From NCBI GenBank assembly GCA_902783735.1, contig CACZSE010000294.1, positions 1 through 7,210 on the forward strand: DNA of 7,210 nt, in the 5' to 3' direction. Under the pieces are notes generated by a model, which worked only from the letters and a program-made list of their open reading frames with translations, made no database searches and had not been told where the DNA came from. The stretch is from an uncultured Lachnospiraceae bacterium. GTDB taxonomy: Bacteria; Bacillota; Clostridia; Lachnospirales; Lachnospiraceae. Both the position numbers and the translations under genes were made by a program. Every line of letters starts with the position of its first letter. The first letter of the stretch is position 1. Shown here piece after piece: positions 1 to 5,278 of this stretch.

Positions 1-14
1 ATGGAGGAAAAACG

Positions 15-419
15 ATGAAAAAGCTTTCGGTTTTGATCATTTGCATATCGTTAATGAGCTTATTTTGCGCTTGCACCGTTCATTCTGAAAAAAAGATCAG
101 TGAGGATGAGTTAAATGCCAGAAAAGAGATGTATGAGGAGTATCTGGCCAAAACTTATCCTGATGAAACCTTCACGGTGAAAGTCTGGCAGGAGTATTCG
201 AAAAAGACCGGAGCTGCCGGCCTTCCGGATTATGAAGGATATTTGTTCCGACAGGTCGTTACAGACTCGAAAGGCAATTGCTTTATGGTCTATCCGGGAG
301 ATAACGGTACGTGCACAGACGATTACCAAAAGGTGTTGGACGGATGGATCCACTATAACGAAAAAGGACAGCACGTGATATACGATGAAAATGGTAATAT
401 AATATCAGAATATTATTGA
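15..419 (+). CDS. Putative small lipoprotein of unknown function (134 aa)
   Basis: The start is fixed by a GGAGG ribosome binding site at 3-7, seven bases before the ATG. The N-terminus is a typical lipoprotein signal: MKK, a hydrophobic stretch at residues 4-17, then FCAC, with Cys20 (or Cys18) as the likely lipidated residue. Phe at position -3 of the lipobox is not the commonest choice. The mature part is hydrophilic, about 115 residues, rich in Tyr, Glu, Lys and Asp, and ends in a YDENGN turn followed by a short beta-like tail. I do not recognise a domain. It is probably anchored to the outer face of the membrane. Its own promoter is not visible, so it may be the last gene of an operon starting to the left. 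A new promoter begins about 50 bases after its stop, and no clear hairpin terminator separates them. The coding call is firm; the function is unknown. Confidence 0.75.
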   Translation: MKKLSVLIICISLMSLFCACTVHSEKKISEDELNARKEMYEEYLAKTYPDETFTVKVWQEYSKKTGAAGLPDYEGYLFRQVVTDSKGNCFMVYPGDNGTCTDDYQKVLDGWIHYNEKGQHVIYDENGNIISEYY

Positions 420-465
420 AACAGATCAAAATTTAGCATCTTTTTTATTTATTTCATTTTTAAAG

Positions 466-474
466 TGTTATAAT
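466..474 (+). promoter_or_regulatory. Extended -10 promoter for the 496-3166 operon
   Basis: TGTTATAAT is a perfect TATAAT -10 box (469-474) preceded by the TGn extension (466-468). No good -35 box exists; the region 441-460 is only T-rich, for example TTTATT at 448-453, so the extended -10 must do most of the work. Initiation would fall near 481, giving a leader of about 15 bases to the ATG at 496. The 12 bases GTGTTATAATGA at 465-476 recur exactly at 3211-3222. Confidence 0.7.
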
Positions 475-495
475 GAATATCAAAGGATGGGAAAA

Positions 496-894
496 ATGAG
501 ATTTGTTTCGTTGATATCAGAGAATAAAAATTCAGATCATGCACAAGGGTTGTCATCGGAACTGAAGGCGGGGCATAGCATAGGACCCGTAACTGTTGCC
601 GATGAACATCTTTTCATCAAAAAAGGATTCAAATATTATTATATCGCATATAAAGAGGCAGTAAGGATATTCAGAAGAGTGAGACGCTTACATGCCAATA
701 TCTGTTGTGGCGACGGCGATATTGAGGTTGAATACCTTGTCATTTCTGCCGGTGAAAGAGAACTGTTGGAGATCACACTTCCCGGGAAAAAAGCAGCGCA
801 GATGCTCATAGAAGAACTGAAGAACAGAGCTCCGTATCTCGATACAAAAGCACCCATAAAAGAAACTGAAGATAAAAATGAGGTCGCAGGATGA
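496..894 (+). CDS. Conserved-type hypothetical protein, possible PH-like fold (132 aa)
   Basis: I choose the ATG at 496 over the in-frame ATG at 487. AAGGA at 483-487 sits eight bases before 496, whereas an ATG at 487 would overlap that site and have no room for a ribosome binding site. The longer form would have 135 residues. The protein is soluble, with no signal peptide or membrane segment. Residues from about 30 to 110 alternate short hydrophobic strands (LFIKKGFKYYYIAYKEA, IEVEYLVISAG, LLEITLPG) and end in an amphipathic helix (AAQMLIEELKNRAP). This strand-strand-helix order resembles bacterial PH-like domains, but that is only an inference. RIFRRVRRLHANICCGDGDIE is a basic and Cys-containing segment that I recall as conserved in similar Lachnospiraceae hypothetical proteins. 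The gene overlaps the next by ATGA, so it is translationally coupled to it. Function unknown. Confidence 0.8.
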   Translation: MRFVSLISENKNSDHAQGLSSELKAGHSIGPVTVADEHLFIKKGFKYYYIAYKEAVRIFRRVRRLHANICCGDGDIEVEYLVISAGERELLEITLPGKKAAQMLIEELKNRAPYLDTKAPIKETEDKNEVAG

Positions 895-1466
895 GTACAA
901 ACAAAAACCGCCTCGATCTTTTGGGACCTCTGAATAAAGATGATGTATACGAACGCTTCATGAAGTCGTATTCGGTTTATTATGATGTGTCGCAAAGAAG
1001 CGACGAAGATCCGTCTTTTGCTGTAACCGAGGGGTTTGAGGCGGAAGCCAGATTTGACTCAAAAAGTGAACAGTATTTTCTGGTCAAGGCAGCCAAGGTT
1101 GCCGATATATGCAGCTATGAATATGTCTATTTTGCAGTTACGGACAAACTTACATTTGAACAGGTAAAAGAACTGGATAAAAAAGCCTGGGAGAGTGGTA
1201 TCAGTCATGCAAAGCCGGGACCGGATCATAAAAATACTGACTCGGTACTCATCATTTTAGCAGATGATATAACGCAAGAAGCCAAAGAATTTATATATAA
1301 AAGTAAACACAGTAAGAATTACAGATTTGCCTTGTATGGGTTTTCCAATTACAGACTGGTTGCAATCGGGCTGAACGAAGGATCCGTTTATTTCAATAAG
1401 CAGGCACGGATACTTAAAGGGCTCGTCAGTAATATTCTAAAAGAGGAAAAGGAGATTAAAAAATGA
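891..1466 (+). CDS. Conserved-type hypothetical protein (191 aa)
   Basis: The start ATG at 891 overlaps the stop of the preceding gene in an ATGA junction, and the end overlaps the transporter gene in the same way, so the protein is made in step with both neighbours. It has no signal peptide or membrane segment. The first part (residues about 15-85) contains YERFMKSYSVYYDV and an acidic, aromatic region. The middle holds a stretch with alternating hydrophobic residues and KAWESGISHAKPGPDHKN. The C-terminal half has a hydrophobic strand (SVLIILADD), a helix, an aromatic strand (YRFALYGFSNYRLVAIGL) and a final basic helix. I recall similar proteins of unknown role in Clostridia but no named domain. 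Its position just before a CstA transporter suggests a linked role, for example in controlling or sensing the transporter, but nothing in the sequence proves this. Confidence 0.8.
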   Translation: MSTNKNRLDLLGPLNKDDVYERFMKSYSVYYDVSQRSDEDPSFAVTEGFEAEARFDSKSEQYFLVKAAKVADICSYEYVYFAVTDKLTFEQVKELDKKAWESGISHAKPGPDHKNTDSVLIILADDITQEAKEFIYKSKHSKNYRFALYGFSNYRLVAIGLNEGSVYFNKQARILKGLVSNILKEEKEIKK

Positions 1467-3166
1467 CAGCACTGTTAATCATTCTTGCAGCTATAGCATT
1501 GCTGATCATAGGCTACATCACCTACGGATCATGGCTTGCTAAGCAATGGGGAATAGACCCCTCAAGAAAAACTCCCGCTATCGAAAAAGAGGATGGAGTC
1601 GACTATGTAGCAGCTCCGCCTGCAGTCCTCATGGGACATCATTTTTCATCCATAGCAGGTGCAGGCCCCATCAACGGACCTATTCAGGCATCCATCTTCG
1701 GATGGGTTCCGGTGTTCTTATGGTGTATCGTCGGAGGCATATTCTTCGGCGGATTACAGGACTTCGGTTCATTGTTTGCATCTATCAGACATGACGGAAA
1801 GTCACTCGGTGAGATAATCAATGACACAATGGGACAGAAGGCAAAGAAGCTCTTCCTTGTATTCGGACTTTTGGTCCTTATACTTGTTATCGCTTCATTT
1901 GTAAATGTTGTTGCCGGAACATTCTTCACTGAAGAGGGTGGATTCGGATTTTCCACAAATCCTACAAACAATCAGACTACAGCCATGATCTCGTTGCTGT
2001 TCATATTGATCGCGATCATTTACGGCTATGTGACCAATAAGATGAATATCAAGACAGTTCCTGCTTCTATCTGTGGTATTATCGGTATCGTAGTTATAAC
2101 GGCAATAGGTTTAAAGTGCGGATTTGTTATGAGTCGTACCGCATGGATCGTATTCATCGGTATTTATATAGCAGTTGCATCACTGGTTCCGGTATGGATA
2201 CTTCTTCAGCCGAGAGATTATCTTTCAAGTTTTTTGCTCTATGCCATGATGGGCATTGCAGTGATCGGAATACTGGTATCGGCATTTACCGGAAATGCAA
2301 GTTTTTCAATTCCTGCATTTAACGGATTTAAGCTTGAGAACGGTTCGTTCATGTTTCCGACACTGTTCATAACAGTTGCCTGCGGTGCATGTTCCGGTTT
2401 CCATTCGCTTATCTCTACCGGTACAACATCAAAACAGCTTAAGAACGAAAAAGATGCAAAGCCTATCGGTTACGGTTCAATGCTTATTGAATCGGCACTC
2501 GGTATTGTATCCCTTATTGCTGTAGGTATGGTATTTAACAAATATACGGAAGGAGGCTTCGGCTCACCTTCGGCTGCTTTCGGAGCAGGTATTGCAACCA
2601 TGTTCGGTCCTGAAGGAAGCGGTATCTACAATACAATAGCAGCATTGCTCACACTTGCCGTTTCTGTATTTGCACTTACGTCTCTTGATACGGGAACAAG
2701 ACTTTCAAGATTCATGTTCAGTGAACTTTTCCTCAAGGAAAATGAAGCTACATGGAAGGATGCTACAGGCATAAGAAAGCTTCTTGCACATCCCATGTTC
2801 GGTACAACCATCATGGTTGTGATCGGATGCATCTTGGGAGGACTTAAGCTCTCGGCTATATGGGCATTATTCGGTGCAGCAAACCAGCTGTTGGCAGGTA
2901 TAGCGCTCCTTGCGGTATGTGCATGGCTTGGTGAAGTAGGCAAGAACAACAAGATGTTCTTCATCCCCATGATCTTCATGCTTTGCGCAACACTCACTTC
3001 ACTCATACAGACGATCATAAAGAAATGCGGAGTTATTACAACTCCCGAAGCAGTATGGGGCGACTGGTTCCAGCTGATCTTTGCACTTGCCATGACGGTT
3101 CTCGCTATCATCCTTGTTGTAGAGGGAATCCAGACATTCAGCAAACAGAAGAAAGCAAAAGCATAA
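1463..3166 (+). CDS. cstA: CstA-family carbon starvation / peptide or pyruvate transporter
   Basis: This is a polytopic inner-membrane transporter. Relatives take up peptides (CstA) or pyruvate (BtsT and CstA of E. coli); which substrate applies here cannot be read from sequence. Family signatures are clear: PPAVLMGHHFSSIAGAGPI at residues 52-70 followed by NGP, GGLQDFGSL at 96-104, LLQPRDYLSSF at 247-257, ACGACSGFHSLISTGTTSKQ at 306-325, LDTGTRLSRFMF at 408-419 and ALFGAANQLLAGIALL at 468-483. Hydrophobic segments fill most of the rest, with roughly a dozen or more membrane helices. At 567 residues it is shorter than the E. coli proteins (about 700) but in the range of Firmicute forms, so I do not read it as truncated. 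AAGGAGA at 1449-1455 lies seven bases before the ATG, which overlaps the previous stop (ATGA). Codon choice is biased to ATC, TTC and GGT/GGA more than in its neighbours, suggesting higher expression. No BtsS/YpdA-type sensor kinase is nearby. Confidence 0.95.
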   Translation: MTALLIILAAIALLIIGYITYGSWLAKQWGIDPSRKTPAIEKEDGVDYVAAPPAVLMGHHFSSIAGAGPINGPIQASIFGWVPVFLWCIVGGIFFGGLQDFGSLFASIRHDGKSLGEIINDTMGQKAKKLFLVFGLLVLILVIASFVNVVAGTFFTEEGGFGFSTNPTNNQTTAMISLLFILIAIIYGYVTNKMNIKTVPASICGIIGIVVITAIGLKCGFVMSRTAWIVFIGIYIAVASLVPVWILLQPRDYLSSFLLYAMMGIAVIGILVSAFTGNASFSIPAFNGFKLENGSFMFPTLFITVACGACSGFHSLISTGTTSKQLKNEKDAKPIGYGSMLIESALGIVSLIAVGMVFNKYTEGGFGSPSAAFGAGIATMFGPEGSGIYNTIAALLTLAVSVFALTSLDTGTRLSRFMFSELFLKENEATWKDATGIRKLLAHPMFGTTIMVVIGCILGGLKLSAIWALFGAANQLLAGIALLAVCAWLGEVGKNNKMFFIPMIFMLCATLTSLIQTIIKKCGVITTPEAVWGDWFQLIFALAMTVLAIILVVEGIQTFSKQKKAKA

Positions 3167-3180
3167 ATATAAAACAGAAG

Positions 3181-3210
3181 AGATTCCCGCCGTTAAGGTG
3201 GGAATCTTTT
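3181..3210 (+). terminator. Rho-independent terminator of the cstA operon
   Basis: AGATTCCCGCC (3181-3191) pairs with GGTGGGAATCT (3197-3207) around the loop GTTAA: 11 base pairs, one of them G-U. The run of T at 3207-3210 follows. It starts 15 bases after the transporter stop. The stem is nearly identical to that at 4808-4834. Confidence 0.9.
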
Positions 3211-3211
3211 G

Positions 3212-3220
3212 TGTTATAAT
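3212..3220 (+). promoter_or_regulatory. Extended -10 promoter for the kinase operon
   Basis: TGTTATAAT (TATAAT at 3215-3220 with TGn before it) starts two bases after the terminator T-run. Any -35 element would lie within the hairpin (TTAAGG at 3193-3198, 16-base spacing) and is poor. The surrounding GTGTTATAATGA is identical to the promoter at 465-476. Initiation near 3227 would give a leader of about 40 bases before the kinase ATG. Confidence 0.6.
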
Positions 3221-3246
3221 GAAAAAAAATTGACTGCCGATAAAAA

Positions 3247-3270
3247 ATGAAACTACTTATAAAACCATGA
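3247..3270 (+). CDS. Candidate seven-codon leader ORF (MKLLIKP)
   Basis: ATG at 3247 opens a frame reading MKLLIKP and stops at TGA 3268-3270, which overlaps the kinase ATG at 3267 (CCATGA). The kinase start has no ribosome binding site, so reinitiation after this short frame is a possible way to translate the kinase. However, the short frame has no clear GGAG motif upstream either, only an A-rich stretch, and short frames arise often by chance. Confidence 0.25.
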   Translation: MKLLIKP

Positions 3271-4337
3271 CTATCATAAACAGATTATTCCAAAGAGAAA
3301 AAGAAAGTCCATACGAGTTTTGTACCAGGTGTCAGGCTGATCTGACCATGCAAAAAGGATATGATAACAGCCTTCCGTACTGGGTATGCAAAGGCTGCGG
3401 GGAGATGCTCATAAACCCTTCGATTGAAACAGAATCGGGTATAGTCTGGATATGTGATGGATGTGGAGCAATGCTGAATATTCAAACGGGATTCAGTGAA
3501 AAGCTTGATAAGTGGATCTGCCTTGATTGCGGCTACGAGAACAAACTTGGCAAAAGCGAAGTATATGCTTATGAAGATGAGTTCAAAGCAGAACAGAAGA
3601 ATCCCTATAAAGGCATGTCAGATGAAAGATTACTTGAGCTTTCCATGTATCAGGACATGGATTTCATAAAAAACAGACCCAATGTGATCCCTGTCAGACA
3701 CAAAGAAACAGGAGAAATGTTTATCAAAAAGATTTTGACATTTTATGACAGGAGCATATATGATCATCTTAAATCATACCCCGTAAAGAATATGCCGCGT
3801 GTGATCGATCTGTTTGAGAGCGATAACGTGCTGATAGTCATAGAAGAGTATATCAAAGGAAGAACGGTCCAAGAGGTCCTTGAAGAGGGGCAGGTATCTG
3901 AAACGGAAGCGATAAGGATAGCTGTAAAGATATGTGATATCCTGGATGAACTGCATGATCTTCCTACACCGATAGTACACAGGGATATAAAACCGGCAAA
4001 TGTCATGCTCACAGAAAAAGGAGAGGTATATCTGCTTGATATGAATGTAGCCAAGTGGGCAGAGGCGGATAAAGACTATGATATTCAATACCTGGGGACT
4101 CAGGACTATGCGGCACCGGAGCAGGTCGGATACGGCCTGACCGCATCATCGGCAAAGTCTGACATATATGCACTCGGGATAATGTTAAATGTGATGGTAA
4201 CAGGTAAGCTGCCCAAAGAAGAAAGAGCAAGGGGGGCTCTGTGGCCCGTGATAGAAAAATGCATAAGCTTAAAAGCAGAAGAGAGATATACTGCCAAAGA
4301 ATTAAAGGCAGCATTAAATGAGATAACAAGGAGTTAG
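3267..4337 (+). CDS. Ser/Thr protein kinase with two N-terminal zinc ribbons (356 aa)
   Basis: The protein is a cytoplasmic eukaryotic-type kinase. Two zinc ribbons come first: Cys19/22 with Cys41/44, and Cys63/66 with Cys85/88. The CxxC pairs are spaced exactly 22 residues apart. A linker (about 93-125) leads to the kinase domain (about 128-354). Kinase features seen: likely ATP-binding Lys154 in MFIKKI, EEY hinge at 193-195, catalytic loop HRDIKPAN at 238-245, GTQDYAAPEQ at 277-286 and KSDIYALGIML at 297-307. Oddities: there is no Gly-rich loop, no obvious alpha-C glutamate, and the DFG motif is DMN (258-260) with the metal-binding Asp kept. I recall similar Clostridia kinases with DLN or DMN, so activity is plausible. 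There is no membrane segment or PASTA repeat, unlike PrkC/PknB. The ATG at 3267 lacks a ribosome binding site, but a later start would cut off Cys19. Substrate unknown; the HTH protein directly downstream is a candidate partner. Confidence 0.9.
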   Translation: MTIINRLFQREKESPYEFCTRCQADLTMQKGYDNSLPYWVCKGCGEMLINPSIETESGIVWICDGCGAMLNIQTGFSEKLDKWICLDCGYENKLGKSEVYAYEDEFKAEQKNPYKGMSDERLLELSMYQDMDFIKNRPNVIPVRHKETGEMFIKKILTFYDRSIYDHLKSYPVKNMPRVIDLFESDNVLIVIEEYIKGRTVQEVLEEGQVSETEAIRIAVKICDILDELHDLPTPIVHRDIKPANVMLTEKGEVYLLDMNVAKWAEADKDYDIQYLGTQDYAAPEQVGYGLTASSAKSDIYALGIMLNVMVTGKLPKEERARGALWPVIEKCISLKAEERYTAKELKAALNEITRS

Positions 4338-4341
4338 TGTG
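4328..4341 (+). promoter_or_regulatory. Ribosome binding site and GTG start inside the kinase gene end
   Basis: AAGGAG at 4328-4333 lies in the last codons of the kinase and is five bases before a GTG at 4339, which begins one base after the kinase stop TAG (4335-4337). This decides the start of the next gene and couples the two. Confidence 0.75.
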
Positions 4342-4794
4342 CAGAATAAACCAACGGATGAACTGAACAGCCTTTTGAAAAATATGAAGCCTGAACAGAT
4401 CGACGGCTATTTTAAAGATAACCGTGCATATATGGCCGATGAAAAAAAGGCATTTTACTATTACATGAAGGATGTCATAGAAGAAAAGAATATACTGCTC
4501 AAGGATGTATATTCTTTTGCGGGTGTCAGTGAGAAGTATGGAAGAAAGATTCTTGCGCAGGAGGGACATACAAAAGACAGGGATCTTATCTTACGTTTAT
4601 GCATTGCGGGACACTTTAACTGGGATGAGACAAACAGGGCTTTGAAACTGTACGGCATGACCGAACTGTATGCAAAAGATCCCAGAGATGCATGCATGAT
4701 CGTAGCGATCAATAACAGGATATATGATATTGCATCGATAGATGATATGCTGACCGAAAGAGGACTGAAGAGATTATCAAAAGTTGAAAAATAG
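4339..4794 (+). CDS. Helix-turn-helix (XRE-like) protein coupled to the kinase (151 aa)
   Basis: GTG start, one base after the kinase stop, with AAGGAG five bases upstream. Residues about 50-105 look like a divergent lambda-repressor type HTH: LLKDVYSFAGVSEKYGRKIL, where the GVS turn and following helix would be the DNA-reading part, then RDLILRLCIAGHFNWDETNR and ALKLYGM, matching the usual pattern of XRE proteins (LSxDExNxxLxLAG). The end (116-147) has DPRDACMIVAINNRIYDIAS, a pattern I recall from Clostridia HTH proteins with a C-terminal RDA helix pair. The first 50 residues are helical and charged. It has no membrane segment. Because the gene is cotranscribed and coupled with a Ser/Thr kinase, it may be the kinase's substrate or its transcriptional effector; this is inference. 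Thr and Ser residues around 61-78 could be phosphorylation sites, but this cannot be judged from sequence. Confidence 0.8.
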   Translation: MQNKPTDELNSLLKNMKPEQIDGYFKDNRAYMADEKKAFYYYMKDVIEEKNILLKDVYSFAGVSEKYGRKILAQEGHTKDRDLILRLCIAGHFNWDETNRALKLYGMTELYAKDPRDACMIVAINNRIYDIASIDDMLTERGLKRLSKVEK

Positions 4795-4806
4795 TATATG
4801 TTAAGT

Positions 4807-4838
4807 AAGATTCCCACCAAAATGGTGGGAATTTTTTT
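4807..4838 (+). terminator. Rho-independent terminator of the kinase operon
   Basis: GATTCCCACC pairs with GGTGGGAATT around the loop AAAAT (4819-4823), with two further A-T pairs at the base, and the right arm runs into a stretch of seven T (4832-4838). It starts 12 bases after the HTH gene stop. The stem is nearly the same as at 3181-3207. Confidence 0.9.
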
Positions 4839-4846
4839 GTTCTAAT
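4808..4846 (+). repeat. Terminator-promoter repeat, copy B
   Basis: The 39-base unit is the second copy of the element at 3181-3220. The hairpin arms are conserved apart from A for G at one stem base (turning a G-U pair into A-U), the loop differs, and the end TGTTCTAAT (4838-4846) is a one-base variant of the TGTTATAAT extended -10 of copy A. Confidence 0.6.
4838..4846 (+). promoter_or_regulatory. Possible weak extended -10 promoter
   Basis: TGTTCTAAT has the TGn extension and five of six -10 bases. Any -35 would fall in the terminator stem. If active, it would give a leader of about 100 bases for the XRE gene, containing both inverted repeats at 4878-4907. Confidence 0.3.
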
Positions 4847-4877
4847 ACTGCTATTATACACATGAAATCGAAAATGC

Positions 4878-4907
4878 TTACGCGGCGTGATCAAAAAGTG
4901 ATTTGAT
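4878..4907 (+). promoter_or_regulatory. Two abutting inverted repeats, candidate operator
   Basis: TTACGC-G-GCGTGA (4878-4890) is an imperfect palindrome with one mismatch. It abuts ATCAAA-N6-TTTGAT (4890-4907), a perfect inverted repeat. Both lie 44-73 bases upstream of the XRE gene start, and the second overlaps the candidate -35 at 4903-4908. This is where an autoregulatory XRE repressor would be expected to bind. Binding is inferred only. Confidence 0.4.
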
Positions 4908-4931
4908 AATATTGCCTGCTAAATCTACGAT
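4903..4931 (+). promoter_or_regulatory. Candidate sigma-A promoter for the XRE/membrane protein operon
   Basis: TTGATA (4903-4908) and TACGAT (4926-4931) are separated by 17 bases and match the consensus at five and four positions. Initiation near 4938 would start the transcript almost at the ribosome binding site, leaving a very short leader, which weakens the call. Confidence 0.35.
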
Positions 4932-4950
4932 GGATTCAGGAGGTAAAGGG

Positions 4951-5265
4951 ATGTACGAGAAGATGAAATTAGGAAGATTTATAGCGTCCAGAAGAAAACT
5001 GATGGGACTGACTCAGGAGGAATTGGCCGACAGGATAGGTGTATCCAAATCAGCCATTGCCAAATGGGAAACAGACGGAGGACTTCCGGACAGAGACAAT
5101 CTGAAAAAGATATCCGAGGTAATGAATGTATCGGTCGATGAACTGCACAAGATCATCAAAAGTGATGACTATCCGGAAAAGGATTTTGACGTAAACATCA
5201 CGCCTGAAGTGATATCGGTACTTGAATCTTATGGTTATAAGGTCATAAGACCTGATGAAAAATAA
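4951..5265 (+). CDS. XRE-family helix-turn-helix transcriptional regulator (104 aa)
   Basis: AGGAGGT at 4938-4944 lies six bases before the ATG at 4951 and fixes this start; an in-frame TTG at 4903 would add 16 residues that precede this site and look non-coding. Residues about 7-64 form a classical Cro/CI-type HTH: GRFIASRRKLMGLTQEELAD, then RIGVSKSAIAKWETDGGLPD, where SKSAIAKWE (32-40) is the recognition helix, and LKKISEVMNVSVDELHKI. A short C-terminal tail (71-104, DDYPEKDFDVNITPEVISVL and on) may serve for dimer formation or sensing. It probably binds the operator-like repeats just upstream and controls itself and the membrane protein behind it. The next gene's ribosome binding site overlaps this gene's stop codon, so the two are cotranscribed. 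Confidence 0.93.
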   Translation: MYEKMKLGRFIASRRKLMGLTQEELADRIGVSKSAIAKWETDGGLPDRDNLKKISEVMNVSVDELHKIIKSDDYPEKDFDVNITPEVISVLESYGYKVIRPDEK

Positions 5266-5278
5266 GGAGGATTTTATT

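Larger units (their letters stand above)
3181..3220 (+). repeat. Terminator-promoter repeat, copy A
   Basis: This 40-base unit joins a hairpin terminator directly to a -10 promoter element. It matches copy B (4808-4846) in both stem arms, the T-run and the promoter-like end, differing mainly in the five loop bases, one stem base and the tail, with one base of length difference. Confidence 0.6.

Noticed and set aside
395..460. Terminator between the lipoprotein gene and the cstA operon
   Set aside because: There is a T-rich run at 441-450, but no stem of more than a few base pairs before it; only weak A/T pairing around 390-417.
487..495. ATG at 487 as the start of the first gene of the cstA operon
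   Set aside because: The only ribosome binding site (AAGGA, 483-487) overlaps this ATG, and the transcript would start only a few bases before it. ATG 496 has correct spacing.
2626..3144. A 172-residue open frame on the minus strand within cstA
   Set aside because: It is fully inside a gene with unmistakable family motifs, so it is a complement shadow.
3230..3263. TTGACT followed by TATAAA as a second kinase promoter
   Set aside because: The spacing is 22 bases, too long for a sigma-A promoter, and at 17-18 bases there is no decent -10 box.
4009..4569. A 186-residue open frame on the minus strand
   Set aside because: It lies across the ends of the kinase and HTH genes on the opposite strand, has no ribosome binding site, and its composition (runs of Leu, Ser, Phe, Ile) is what the complement of an A-rich gene gives.
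4903..4950. TTG at 4903 as the XRE gene start
   Set aside because: AGGAGGT at 4938-4944 clearly serves the ATG at 4951, and the upstream part holds promoter- and operator-like sequence.
5255..5278. ATG at 5255 as the start of the membrane protein
   Set aside because: It precedes the AAGGAGG at 5264-5270, which is correctly placed for ATG 5279.
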